Source: Candidatus Poribacteria bacterium
GTDB taxonomy: Bacteria > Poribacteria > WGA-4E > JAJDTR01
NCBI GenBank assembly: GCA_028820655.1
Contig: JAPPIK010000033.1
Location: 1-64,000, forward strand
Direction: 5' to 3'
Length of the DNA: 64,000 nt
A model generated the notes under the pieces. It saw only the letters and a list, made by a program, of their open reading frames with translations. It was not told the DNA's origin and did not search any database. Positions 1 through 8,793 of the stretch are shown here, in pieces; position 1 is the first letter of the stretch, and every line of letters starts with the position of its first letter. The position numbers and the translations under genes were made by a program.

Positions 1-1
1 A

Positions 2-400
2 TACGATATTGACGGTGATGATTTTACAATTGATTTGTTCTACGACATCGATCAGAACGAGGGTGATTCGATAGAGATTGAATCGCGGGTGTCTTCCAAT
101 CTCTCCACATGGAATTGGGATACAACTTCGATTGTCGAGGGAAAATACTATGTCGGAGCAATTGTAAGAGATTTCAGGAATTCAAAAGTCCAAGTTTACA
201 GTGATGGGTTTGTCGTCATAGACCGGACAGCTAGCTACGATGTCAATGGGGACAAGATAGTCGATCTGCTCGATTTGGTTGCCGTAGCCGCTCAATTCGG
301 AAAACCGCTAGATCCAAACTCGGATGCAAACGGTGATGGAGTGGTCAATATACTGGATCTCGTCTTGATTGCAAATCACCTTGGAGCGGTGGTTCCGTGA
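2..400 (+). CDS. C-terminal part of a secreted protein with a dockerin-type tail (5' end outside window)
   Basis: The reading frame is open from the window edge, so the start lies upstream. About 75 residues of unrecognised, probably beta-rich sequence are followed by two calcium-loop repeats: YDVNGDKIVDLLDLVAVAAQFG and, after a short linker, DANGDGVVNILDLVLIANHLG. The D-x-N-G-D pattern followed by a hydrophobic helix is the dockerin type I / EF-hand-like repeat. It normally binds calcium and, in cellulosomes, a cohesin partner; no cohesin is visible here. The protein stops six residues after the second repeat, so the pair is a true C-terminal module. The minus-strand gene at 2869-3972 has the same kind of tail. 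The overall function cannot be told from this fragment. Confidence 0.8.
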   Translation, partial: YDIDGDDFTIDLFYDIDQNEGDSIEIESRVSSNLSTWNWDTTSIVEGKYYVGAIVRDFRNSKVQVYSDGFVVIDRTASYDVNGDKIVDLLDLVAVAAQFGKPLDPNSDANGDGVVNILDLVLIANHLGAVVP

Positions 401-540
401 TCTATCACAGACCAAAAAGCAACGATCTCAAAATGCTCAGTCATAGCGGCGTTATCGATAGCCACTGTGAATACTTGGTCGTGCATCCCCCAATCGGTGA
501 TTTTCTTCTGTAACTACGACTGCGAAAATGGAGGTGCACC

Positions 541-1566
541 GTGCCATTTGGAGACAACAACTGGCTTGCATTGACACAAGAACCAACCATTGAACCTGAA
601 CTTCAAATCTGCGATCCCCATCACCACAACTGGGACCTTCGCACGGATCGTGTTCCGTATCATCGATATCTTCTTCATGAACTCATCGACGATATTCACT
701 GCGGTCACAACGTGCGTTCCACTGTGTTCGTTGAGGCTGGTGCGATGTACCGTGCGGACGGCCCGGAGGAGATGCGTTCCGTCGGAGAGGTTGAATTCGT
801 TCAAGGCCTCGCCGCTGCCAGTGCAAGTGGATTGTACGGATCCAGCCGGATTGGCGCCGGAATTGTTGGTAGGGCGAACTTAAACCTTGGCGATCGCGTC
901 GAGCCGGTGCTCGAGGCCTTGCTAGCGGCGAGCCCGAACAGGTTCCGAGGTATTCGTCACTCCGTCACATGGCATCCGCATCCAGCATTTGCATCCGTGG
1001 GACGTTCCAATACAAAAGGGCAATTGGAAAGCAGTATCTACCGCACTGGCGCGCGAGTGTTATCGCGTATGGGGCTTTCCCTGGAGGCATGGTTGTATTT
1101 TCCGCAGTTGCCGGAGTTAGCCGAATTCGCCAAGGCGGTCCCGGATCTGACAATTATCCTGAATCACATTGGTGGATTGTTAGGTGTCGGTCCTTACGCT
1201 AATCGACGGGATGAGGTTTTAACACATTGGCGCAGAGGTATTGCGGTCGTGGCTGAATGTTCCAACATCAGCGTAAAGCTTGGTGGCATGGGGATGCCGC
1301 ACGTTGGCTTTGATTGGCACACGCGCGAAATACCGATCGGATCGGAAGAACTTGCCGAGTCGATGAGTCCTTATATGCACTACTGTATTGAAACATTCGG
1401 ACCTGATCGGTGTATGTTCGAGAGCAATTTCCCGGTTGATAAAGTGTCATTTTCTTACAATGTAATGTACAATGCCTTCAAACGACTATCATCGGGTTAT
1501 TCGGTCTCGGAACGCGCCGCTCTGTTCCATGACACTGCTGCTCGGGTATACCGTCTTGATGTATAA
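541..1566 (+). CDS. Amidohydrolase-family (amidohydrolase 2) metal-dependent hydrolase
   Basis: A 341-residue cytoplasmic TIM-barrel hydrolase of the amidohydrolase-related family, which includes fuconolactonase-like lactonases and aromatic-acid decarboxylases. The N-terminal metal site is visible as DPHHHNW near residue 25. HIGG near residue 209 and FESNFPVDK near residue 295 match the strand-end motifs of the family, the last holding the catalytic aspartate/asparagine region. The start is a GTG preceded by a clear GGAGGTG ribosome site seven bases upstream. The substrate cannot be deduced. The flavoprotein that follows 125 bases later on the same strand may share a transcript, which would suit a small catabolic pair, but this is inference. 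Confidence 0.85.
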   Translation: MPFGDNNWLALTQEPTIEPELQICDPHHHNWDLRTDRVPYHRYLLHELIDDIHCGHNVRSTVFVEAGAMYRADGPEEMRSVGEVEFVQGLAAASASGLYGSSRIGAGIVGRANLNLGDRVEPVLEALLAASPNRFRGIRHSVTWHPHPAFASVGRSNTKGQLESSIYRTGARVLSRMGLSLEAWLYFPQLPELAEFAKAVPDLTIILNHIGGLLGVGPYANRRDEVLTHWRRGIAVVAECSNISVKLGGMGMPHVGFDWHTREIPIGSEELAESMSPYMHYCIETFGPDRCMFESNFPVDKVSFSYNVMYNAFKRLSSGYSVSERAALFHDTAARVYRLDV

Positions 1567-1691
1567 CTAAACATGATGCATATTGCGGACGGGAATCACA
1601 CTCAATTCTGCTCTTGCACGCGTAGTGAATGATTTGTCAATCCGTACTTCTACCAGCGGCGCACCAATTTCGAATGAGGAGTCAGCCCACA

Positions 1692-2768
1692 ATGCAAGAA
1701 GTCATTTTCGATGTCGCCGTCATCGGCGCTGGTCCGGCAGGCGCGCAGGCGGCTGTTTCTGCCAGTCATCAAATGCGGCACGTGTTGGTTCTTCACGCGG
1801 GTAAAGTGAGTTTCAGCCGCGGACGGGCATATTGGTCAAAGTCCGTCAAAATCGAGGACGCACCAGTGTTCCCGGGTGTCATTGGACCGCATTTTGCCAA
1901 GGAGTTGATGAAATGGATGGAGGGACGCCCGGTGACCGACCTCACCATCCATGGAGAAAAGCGCAAAACAGGGATAGAAATTCGTGACGGTTTGATCACT
2001 AATTTGACGCGGGAGGGAGACGGATTTGGAATCGAAGCCTCCACGGCTGCATTAAAGAAAGGATCCCCAACACAAATTGAAAATTTTAGATCTCGAACAG
2101 TAGTCGTTGCATCGGGTTTTGATGATCGTTGGCCCGACATCGAATTCCAGCCTGAAGGTGATCGGCTTTATCAACAGTACGTTGCCGTGTTTCGTTATGC
2201 TGGTAACCGGAAAGGGTGGCATGTGTGCATCAGATGCGATGGGCACCTGCATGTTGACGAACATCTCGCGATAGTCGGCGTTGGCGACTACATTTATGAC
2301 GTTGCGCTCGGTTCGCAAGATTTTACGGACAAGATCACAATTCTAACGAATGGGCGCCCTCACGGAATGGCCCCAGAGGTTCTTCGGCAAGCTGAAGAAC
2401 GAGGCATCAATATCATTGAAACAAGAATCCTCAGACACATTGGTGAAAAAACTGATTTGGTGGGGTTTGAGCTCGAGGACGGTAGCGAGGTGTATTTTGA
2501 CGGATTTCTTGTCGATGAAGGATTAATCCCAAATACGAAGTTTCTTGAAGATTGGGATTATCAAAAGGACGAAGACGGGCTAATAATTACGAACGATAGT
2601 GCACAGCTACTTGACTCCCATGGTAACCCGATTCCTGGTCTGTTCGCTGCCGGGGACATTGTATCGGGAGAGCGCAATCTTATTGCGACAGCTTTTGCGC
2701 TGGGACAGGAAGCCGGACTATCGGCATCCGATTCTTTACGCAGGTGGCATCACCCCGGACGCCAGTGA
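1692..2768 (+). CDS. Thioredoxin-reductase-like NAD(P)/FAD oxidoreductase
   Basis: A 358-residue two-dinucleotide-domain flavoprotein. VAVIGAGPAGAQAA near the N-terminus is the FAD Rossmann loop, and FAAGDIVSGERNLIATA near the C-terminus is the second FAD-contact motif typical of thioredoxin reductase. Between them CIRCDGH matches the redox-active CxxCDG site of that family, so disulfide chemistry is likely retained. The NAD(P) loop is less typical (VGVGDYIYD). I chose the ATG at 1692 over the upstream in-frame codon at 1629 because a GAGGAG ribosome site sits directly before it and the Rossmann strand starts at once. No thioredoxin gene is adjacent. A related ferredoxin/thioredoxin reductase or an orphan TrxR-like enzyme with another acceptor is possible. 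Confidence 0.82.
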   Translation: MQEVIFDVAVIGAGPAGAQAAVSASHQMRHVLVLHAGKVSFSRGRAYWSKSVKIEDAPVFPGVIGPHFAKELMKWMEGRPVTDLTIHGEKRKTGIEIRDGLITNLTREGDGFGIEASTAALKKGSPTQIENFRSRTVVVASGFDDRWPDIEFQPEGDRLYQQYVAVFRYAGNRKGWHVCIRCDGHLHVDEHLAIVGVGDYIYDVALGSQDFTDKITILTNGRPHGMAPEVLRQAEERGINIIETRILRHIGEKTDLVGFELEDGSEVYFDGFLVDEGLIPNTKFLEDWDYQKDEDGLIITNDSAQLLDSHGNPIPGLFAAGDIVSGERNLIATAFALGQEAGLSASDSLRRWHHPGRQ

Positions 2769-2868
2769 ATCTAAAACTGAAGCCGTGATACTACAAAATA
2801 CCGCGAGGGATGAAAGAAGGGTAGGCGTGAAGTAGAGTTCCGTCAAGGCTCCACCATGAGGAATTGTC

Positions 2869-3972
2869 TCAAATATCGGAAGCGACGGCTACCAGATCCA
2901 GGATATTTACCACACCGTCTCTGTTCACGTCGGCATTAGGCTCGGTTCCCTCTTCGACCTGCATTCCTAAATTATTTGCGACGAACACCAAATCCAGGAT
3001 ATTGACCACACCATCTCCGTTTATATCCGTGGATTTAGTTTCGCTCAGAATTAAGACTCGTTCGCTCTCAACGGGTTCACCAAAATCGGTCCCGTCATAT
3101 GGGGTAATTACCACATACACCTCATCGCCGGCATCAAAGTTTGCGCCCGTGAGGCTACGTTCCGTGACGGATGAATCTGCCAGAGATAGAGAAGAATACT
3201 TGGAAAATGCCAGTTGGTAATCAATGTCGGCCTTCACGGTAGACCCGGGAAGAATTAGCCGTTGCGTAACTAGGGTAAGGCCGACCTCCGCGCCGGGGTT
3301 GGTAACGTCCAGATTCGCCGCCAAATCGCCGGTAGCCGTGAAAGTAATTTGATGGACTCGCGTCCTGTGCCGATAGAGCCTTTCACCGGGAGCAGGATTG
3401 AGATATGTCCAACTGAATTGGCGTTTTCCCACATTCCATTCGAACGGGACAAATCTTTCTTTCGATCGAATTAGTGCCTGAAACGTTTCTGTTATAGTGT
3501 ACTCCCCTACTTCAGCTAGATTTACTGTGAAGCTGCCGTTGATATTGCTTCCTTCTTCTTCCTCAACTTCGTAAACTGTCTCGGCGCCGCTCGGACCGGT
3601 AAATTTTACCGTGCCTTTTTGTACTCCCGCGACCGACAACCTAATTTCTGAACCGCTTGGTATTGGTAGGGGCAGCGGCGATGGAATCTCTACTGACGTT
3701 TTGCCCTGATACTGCGCCTCGACCTCGTTCGAGTAATCAACCGTTCCTCGCAGCGGACCATCCTGATTATACCAATCATACAGATACTGTTCTGTATCTC
3801 CGTCCACATCATTCCAACCCACAGGTGAAGCGGTCAGCACGCTCGCCTCGCGCGCCGGCGTAGGCTCAATGGTAAACTGGATAGAGTCAAAACTGGGCGG
3901 TGTATTGCCATTAACGTAAGCCGCAATCTGCAATATAAGAAACGCAATTAGAACAAAGGTTGTTCTCATCAT
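2869..3972 (-). CDS. Secreted protein with signal peptide and C-terminal dockerin-type repeat pair
   Basis: A 367-residue exported protein. Residues 1-22 form a signal peptide (MMRTTFVLIAFLILQIAAYV), followed by an Ig/fibronectin-like body. The tail holds two calcium-loop repeats, TDINGDGVVNILDLVFVANN and DVNRDGVVNILDLVAVASDI. The stop codon is a TGA exactly where the conserved last glycine of the second repeat would be, so the module is complete but for that residue. GAGGA lies ahead of the ATG at 3972. The body is not recognised. Its tail is the same type as in the partial gene at the left edge, suggesting a shared surface-attachment or sorting signal. It converges on the flavoprotein gene at 1692-2768. 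Confidence 0.8.
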   Translation of the reverse strand: MMRTTFVLIAFLILQIAAYVNGNTPPSFDSIQFTIEPTPAREASVLTASPVGWNDVDGDTEQYLYDWYNQDGPLRGTVDYSNEVEAQYQGKTSVEIPSPLPLPIPSGSEIRLSVAGVQKGTVKFTGPSGAETVYEVEEEEGSNINGSFTVNLAEVGEYTITETFQALIRSKERFVPFEWNVGKRQFSWTYLNPAPGERLYRHRTRVHQITFTATGDLAANLDVTNPGAEVGLTLVTQRLILPGSTVKADIDYQLAFSKYSSLSLADSSVTERSLTGANFDAGDEVYVVITPYDGTDFGEPVESERVLILSETKSTDINGDGVVNILDLVFVANNLGMQVEEGTEPNADVNRDGVVNILDLVAVASDI

Positions 3973-3998
3973 ATATCAGTCCTCGTGTTAGCAAAACT

Positions 3999-5024
3999 TC
4001 AAGCGCATAATTCCTCATTGTAGACGAACAGTTGCGGAGTTCCCCCCGTGTGGAGAAAAACAACGGTGTCATCGGAGGTGAGTCGTTCTTTACGGACATG
4101 GTCAATCAATCCCGCCATGGCTTTACCGGAGTATACCGGATCCAAGAAAATACCCTCTGTTTGGGCAACTATTCTGATTGCCTCCGCGCACTCTGGCGTC
4201 AACATGCCGTAGCCTTTTCCTACGAAGGCATCAGTATTTCTCACATCGTCATCGTCCATCACTAAGTCGAGGTTCAAAATCTCGGCGGCAGCGTTCCCCG
4301 CTTGCTGAATCCGCTCAATCCGGTTATCCCAACGAAGCGGCGCAATTCCAAAGGGTTTTATTTTCATTCCTAATGCTTTAGAACCGAGAACTAAACCTGC
4401 CTGTGTTCCGCCTGCCGAGGAAACATATATCCAATCCGCGTCCACCCCCATAGTTCTCTGTTGTTGATAAATTTCGGTCATGCACCAGGTGAAGCCTACC
4501 GCGGCTAGCGCCGTGGAGTGCGCCCCGCCGACGACATAGGGTTTCAATCCGCTCGCTTTTAGCTCTTCAGCTAAAGCCTCCTTGAATTCATGCAATTCAT
4601 CGCCGAAAGGCACATCAACCACTTCAACATTAGCTCCGGAAAGATGGTCGAGCAGCAAGTTGCCCTGCACAATACTCTTGTGATCACGCGAGAGACGAAG
4701 GTAGCACTTCAGACCGAGTCGAGCGCATGCCGCCGCAGCTTGACGGCAATGGTTGGATTGCGATGCCGCTCCGTGCACAATCGTGTCGGCCCCCAGATGT
4801 ACAGCTTCACCTATCGTGAAAGTCAACTGTCGAACCTTGTTTCCGCCAAATGCAAGCCCCGAGCAGTCTTCCCGTTTAATCAAGATGCGGGGGCCGCCCA
4901 ACTTGTCCGATAGACGGGTACAATCCTCTAATGGCGTTGGAAAGTGTCCGAGGTTGACTTGCGGCACATGGCCAATTCTTTCACGAAGTCCCTCACATGT
5001 CACGATAGGATTTGTAGATTTCAT
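3999..5024 (-). CDS. D-cysteine desulfhydrase / ACC-deaminase-family PLP enzyme
   Basis: A 341-residue fold-type II PLP enzyme (tryptophan-synthase-beta family). GGNKVRQL near residue 60 supplies the lysine that binds PLP. SQSNHCRQ is the substrate-binding loop, and SAGGTQAGL and HTGGTPQLF are phosphate and ring-binding loops. FPTPLEDC at the N-terminus is typical of the D-cysteine desulfhydrase (DcyD) and 1-aminocyclopropane-1-carboxylate deaminase subgroup. The two activities cannot be separated with certainty by eye; DcyD, which turns D-cysteine into pyruvate, sulfide and ammonia, is the default. The gene ends 26 bases before the start of the dockerin-type gene at 3972, so the two may be co-transcribed. 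Confidence 0.82.
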   Translation of the reverse strand: MKSTNPIVTCEGLRERIGHVPQVNLGHFPTPLEDCTRLSDKLGGPRILIKREDCSGLAFGGNKVRQLTFTIGEAVHLGADTIVHGAASQSNHCRQAAAACARLGLKCYLRLSRDHKSIVQGNLLLDHLSGANVEVVDVPFGDELHEFKEALAEELKASGLKPYVVGGAHSTALAAVGFTWCMTEIYQQQRTMGVDADWIYVSSAGGTQAGLVLGSKALGMKIKPFGIAPLRWDNRIERIQQAGNAAAEILNLDLVMDDDDVRNTDAFVGKGYGMLTPECAEAIRIVAQTEGIFLDPVYSGKAMAGLIDHVRKERLTSDDTVVFLHTGGTPQLFVYNEELCA

Positions 5025-5084
5025 AGTCGCTCTGCACTGTCAGATTAGCACTTTAGTGCCATGCTTTACTCGCCTCATGGCACT

Positions 5085-5471
5085 TTACCGACCAAACTCC
5101 TCTTTCAGTAATGCCATCAGCTCATCGTTCCCTTGGGCAAGTTCGAAGATGCGTCTGATTCTATCTTCTCGGCCTGATTCTGTCTGAGACGCGGCCTTCG
5201 GCTCCCAAATGACATCAACCTTTCTAGGGTTCAAACGATCATAATTCATCTTGATAATAGTCAATGGATAATCGTCCGGCACTAACAGAATCCAATCGAT
5301 TGTTTCGGCGCGATCAGAATAGCGACGATCCACTCTCAAGCGACGATCTTGTTGTGGGGCGTTTTTCTTAATCCATTCCTCTCGACCGAATCCATCAATT
5401 TCAAAGGAGCCCACCTCCAACCAATTGCGCCCCGCACCATTCGGTTTAGTGGTGATTTCAATTCGTTCCAT
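5085..5471 (-). CDS. Hypothetical protein, 128 residues
   Basis: A small soluble protein, not recognised. It is rich in charged residues, with no signal peptide or membrane segment. The central stretch TIDWILLVPDDYPLTIIKMN suggests a beta core, and the C-terminal 40 residues look helical (IRRIFELAQGNDELMALLKE). The ATG at 5471 has a good GGGAGG site seven bases upstream, which supports a real gene. It lies on the same strand as and 60 bases upstream of the PLP enzyme, so they may form an operon. No function is proposed. Confidence 0.6.
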   Translation of the reverse strand: MERIEITTKPNGAGRNWLEVGSFEIDGFGREEWIKKNAPQQDRRLRVDRRYSDRAETIDWILLVPDDYPLTIIKMNYDRLNPRKVDVIWEPKAASQTESGREDRIRRIFELAQGNDELMALLKEEFGR

Positions 5472-5862
5472 AAATTGGCCTCCCTCTCCGCGAATCGCGA
5501 GTTTGCATCAAAGGGGATCCTTCTATCATGGGTGCATAGTATACCAAATGGCTAGCGCGCTTTATGAATTCTATAGCCGAAAGCCTCATCGGTAACAGTT
5601 TGGATTTGGCTACGGAGGATATAGCGTGTGGCGGCCTCACTCGCTTGATTCGATGGAAGCAACTTCATGCGTCGCTATTCACTCTGATTGTCACTGATTC
5701 CCTTCGTTTTGTCAAGGCGTTTTTTCTAAAGTAACACGGTAGTTGCGCATCCGTGGGCAAAGCATCTTCTACAAAAAAGTGTTGCTATACGTCGACGATT
5801 CGTTTATAATGATATAGAGTCTGCATTGGCCCGGGTATGGACATTCTACGGAGAAGTAATTG
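5472..5862. other. Divergent intergenic region upstream of larA
   Basis: About 390 bases between divergent genes. The right end carries the strong larA promoter described separately. I see no RNA gene and no convincing ORF in the rest; a 60-codon minus-strand frame at 5458-5640 has no recognisable content. Confidence 0.6.
5782..5810 (+). promoter_or_regulatory. Sigma-70 type promoter for the larA-minCDE run
   Basis: A -35 box TTGCTA (5782-5787) and a perfect -10 box TATAAT (5805-5810) are separated by exactly 17 bases. Transcription would start near 5817, leaving a leader of about 45 bases with a GGAGAAG ribosome site before the ATG at 5863. Confidence 0.75.
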
Positions 5863-7158
5863 ATGCGAGTTGGCGTAAAATATGGACGTGGAACCTTGGA
5901 CGTCGACGTACCAGAGGAGAATTTAGCCGGAATTCTTGCTATCCAACCCAGTAAACCAATTCAAGATTCTGACACTTCGGTCCGGAAAGCACTAGCCACG
6001 CCGATTAATTCACTACCTTTAGCTCAGTTGGTAGATGGTCAATCTTCAGCGTGTATCATCATCTCTGATATTACACGTCCCGTCCCTAATCAGGTGATTC
6101 TACCGCCGATTCTGCAAACCTTGGAGCAACAAGGCATCCCTCGTGAAAAGATTATTATTCTGATCGCCACAGGTATTCACCGTCCGAGCACCGAGAAGGA
6201 ACTAGAAGAGATGGTCGGGCTTGATATCATGGCCAATTACCGGATCGTCAACCACCTGTCTGGCAAACCGGACACTCACAAATACTTGGGATTGACGCGG
6301 AATGGCACACCTGTACACATTGACAAGACCTACCTCGAATCTGACCTAAAGATTGTGACCGGGTTAATTGAACCACATTTGATGGCGGGATATTCGGGCG
6401 GACGTAAGGCAATTTGCCCCGGCATTTCATCGGTCGAAACGATGCAGGTAATGCATGGGCCCCTAATTCTTGAACATCCGAAAGCATCTGTCGGAGTCCT
6501 AGATGATAACCCATTTCATCTTGAGGCAACTGAAATCGCCCTCATGGCGGGGGTCGATTTTAGCCTGAACGTTGCAATAGATAATGAGCGGCAGATTACA
6601 GGCATATTTGCCGGCGAATTGGTTGAGTCTCACAAGACAGGGTGCGAATTTGTAGATAAGCAAGTGACCGCAACGCTCTCTCACCACGCGGACATCGTAG
6701 TTGTCTCAAGTGCCGGATATCCGCTTGACACCACGTTCTATCAAGCAATTAAAGGATTGTTGACCGCTGCAGAAGTTGTCAAACCAAATGGGACAATTGT
6801 CCTCGCGGCTGAATGTAGCCAAGGTATCGGCAGCAAGCCATTCACTGACTTGGTCTTGGAAACACAGAATCTTGATCAGTTCATTCAGGATATCTACGAA
6901 CCAGAGAACTTTGTGGTCGATCAGTGGCAACTTGAGGAATTAGCAAAGGTCGCAAGAAGAGCCGACATTTATTTCTACACAGAGGGCATCATCTTTGAGG
7001 AACAACATAACCTGTTTGTGCGGCCGCTTCGGCATCTTCAAGAAGGAATTGATCTAGCATTAGACAAACACGGCTGCGATGCCAAGGTTGCTGTGATACC
7101 CGATGGTCCTTATGTGTTAGCCAAAGTTGAAACGCCTAGTATTGAGGCATACAACTAA
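5863..7158 (+). CDS. larA: Lactate racemase-like protein (LarA/DUF2088 family)
   Basis: A 431-residue cytoplasmic protein of the nickel-pincer lactate racemase family, which interconverts D- and L-2-hydroxy acids. The family's key segments are visible: DITRPVPN near residue 70, ATGIHRPS near residue 105 (catalytic histidine), GLIEPHLMAGYSGGRKAICPG near residues 170-190 (second histidine and the lysine that carries the pincer cofactor) and VMHGP near residue 200 (metal-binding histidine). I chose the ATG at 5863 rather than the TTG one codon earlier because of spacing from GGAGAAG. The cofactor-making larB, larC and larE are not in the window. Relatives act on other hydroxy acids, so the lactate assignment is by family only. 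The gene stands 16 bases ahead of minC, an unusual partnership. Confidence 0.88.
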   Translation: MRVGVKYGRGTLDVDVPEENLAGILAIQPSKPIQDSDTSVRKALATPINSLPLAQLVDGQSSACIIISDITRPVPNQVILPPILQTLEQQGIPREKIIILIATGIHRPSTEKELEEMVGLDIMANYRIVNHLSGKPDTHKYLGLTRNGTPVHIDKTYLESDLKIVTGLIEPHLMAGYSGGRKAICPGISSVETMQVMHGPLILEHPKASVGVLDDNPFHLEATEIALMAGVDFSLNVAIDNERQITGIFAGELVESHKTGCEFVDKQVTATLSHHADIVVVSSAGYPLDTTFYQAIKGLLTAAEVVKPNGTIVLAAECSQGIGSKPFTDLVLETQNLDQFIQDIYEPENFVVDQWQLEELAKVARRADIYFYTEGIIFEEQHNLFVRPLRHLQEGIDLALDKHGCDAKVAVIPDGPYVLAKVETPSIEAYN

Positions 7159-7174
7159 TCTCATAAAGGCGAAA

Positions 7175-7936
7175 ATGAAACATACTTCACGACCGATTGT
7201 TGAACTCAAAGGTTTTCGCGATGGTTTGCACCTGTTCATAAACCCGGAAGCCAGAATTGAGGACATTATTCCTCGCATCGAAAAGCGCATGGAAAAATTG
7301 GGAGATTCGCTTGCCGGAACAGGTGTCAGTATCAACTTCGGTGGTGGTTCGCTAGGCACAAAAGAGTTAAGCCGATTGGAACAATTGCTTCAAGAAACGT
7401 ACGGACTTGAAATTAGGCGGTTAATTGATAAAACTGATGCGGAACCTTGGCCGCAGGAAAACTCACAGATTGCGAGCGCTCCGGCTATTCACAAAGTGGC
7501 ACCGCAAAACGGTGAATATATTTCATCGGCTGAAGAGGAGAAAACACTGTTCATTCGACAAACAGTGCGCTCTGGGCAAGTCGAACGCTTCTTGGAAGGC
7601 AATATAATCGTCCTTGGAGATGTAAACCCCGGAGCGGAGGTCATAGCGGCAAGGGACATTATCGTTCTCGGAACTCTGCGTGGGATTGCGCATGCTGGCG
7701 CATTAGGTAACATCTCGTCTTTGATTATTGCCTTGAGTCTCGTGCCCACGCAGTTGAGAATTGCGCGTTATATTTCCCGTCCGCCTTCAAATCAACGACC
7801 ACAGGGGAACAAAGTTGAATTCGCACGGATACGGGATAACGGTGCTGTGGTCGTCGAAGAGTTTGTTGACTTCAATCGTCTCGCACACGTGGGACAGCGA
7901 AGTTCTGCTGTTCTTTCAGACTCGGATTTAGAATGA
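7175..7936 (+). CDS. minC: Septum site-determining protein MinC
   Basis: A 253-residue inhibitor of FtsZ polymerisation that, with MinD, keeps the division septum at midcell. The C-terminal beta-helix domain is clear: VRSGQVERFLEGNIIVLGDV, then a glycine-rich stretch with NPGAEVIAARDIIVLGTLRG and IAHAGA, the MinD-binding and dimer surface. The N-terminal domain (residues 5-90) is the less conserved FtsZ-binding part, linked by a polar spacer. The upstream in-frame codon at 7127 lies inside larA; the ATG at 7175 begins just after the larA stop and matches the family start (MKHTSRPIVELKG). The ribosome site is weak, so translation may be coupled to larA. Confidence 0.92.
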   Translation: MKHTSRPIVELKGFRDGLHLFINPEARIEDIIPRIEKRMEKLGDSLAGTGVSINFGGGSLGTKELSRLEQLLQETYGLEIRRLIDKTDAEPWPQENSQIASAPAIHKVAPQNGEYISSAEEEKTLFIRQTVRSGQVERFLEGNIIVLGDVNPGAEVIAARDIIVLGTLRGIAHAGALGNISSLIIALSLVPTQLRIARYISRPPSNQRPQGNKVEFARIRDNGAVVVEEFVDFNRLAHVGQRSSAVLSDSDLE

Positions 7937-7984
7937 AATTGGTAACCAACACGCAAACCGGCAAGCAGAGAAGGATGTGAAAGC

Positions 7985-8779
7985 ATGGGAAGAGTGATTG
8001 TATTAACCTCTGGGAAAGGAGGAGTGGGCAAAAGCACTTCCACCGCTAATCTGGGAACAGCGCTCGCAATGATAGGCAAGAAGGTCGTTGTGGTCGACGC
8101 AGACGTCGGGTTAAGGAACCTTGATGTCATCATGGGATTGGAAGCCCGAGTGGTCTATACGTCAATGGATGTCATAGATGGTACATGCAGCATTGAAAAG
8201 GCACTCGTCAAAGACCGGCGTGTTAAAGCGTTGAACCTTCTTCCGGCATCCCAAAAGAATAACAAGATGGATATTCTGCCTGAGCAGATGAAGAAAATCT
8301 GTAAAGAACTGAAAGAGGATTTTGATTACGTACTTATTGATTCCCCGGCAGGAATCGAGCAGGGATTCCAGAACGCGGCAATTGGCGCTGAAGAGGCATT
8401 GATTATCACTACTCCTGAGATTTCTGCGGTTCGAGACGCGGATCGAATCATCGGGTTACTGCAAAACATGCACATTGAAGAGATGAATTTAGTCATCAAC
8501 CGACTCTCGCCGCAGATGGTAAAGGCTGGAAACATGATGGACCCTCAGGATATCATCGACATCCTGTCAATAGACTTAATCGGCGTCATCCCGGAGGATC
8601 CGGACGTTGTCGTTTCAACCAACCACGGACTGCCTCTTGCCTACAGTCACGCGTCTTACGCTGGTGAGGCGTTCAATCGCATTGCGCAGCGGCTCGAAGG
8701 AGAGGATGTACCGATTCCGGAGTTCAAATCGGAAAACTGGTTCGGTCAACTAATGAGCAAGTTAATCGGCCGCAACTAG
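7985..8779 (+). CDS. minD: Septum site-determining ATPase MinD
   Basis: A 264-residue ParA/MinD-type ATPase. GKGGVGKST near residue 10 is the deviant Walker A motif with the signature lysine, VVVDADVGLRNLDV is the switch I region and YVLIDSPAGIEQGF holds the Walker B aspartate. The C-terminus FGQLMSKLIGRN forms the amphipathic helix that binds the membrane when ATP is loaded. It recruits MinC, and MinE releases it. It lies 48 bases after minC, with AGAAGGATG before the start, and 14 bases before minE, the usual minCDE order. Confidence 0.95.
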   Translation: MGRVIVLTSGKGGVGKSTSTANLGTALAMIGKKVVVVDADVGLRNLDVIMGLEARVVYTSMDVIDGTCSIEKALVKDRRVKALNLLPASQKNNKMDILPEQMKKICKELKEDFDYVLIDSPAGIEQGFQNAAIGAEEALIITTPEISAVRDADRIIGLLQNMHIEEMNLVINRLSPQMVKAGNMMDPQDIIDILSIDLIGVIPEDPDVVVSTNHGLPLAYSHASYAGEAFNRIAQRLEGEDVPIPEFKSENWFGQLMSKLIGRN

Positions 8780-8793
8780 CAGGAGAATCCGAC

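Noticed and set aside
2869-2871. TGA at the end of the dockerin-type gene as a selenocysteine codon
   Set aside because: Sequence after it has no repeat or domain continuation and there is no hairpin of SECIS type directly downstream that I can see.
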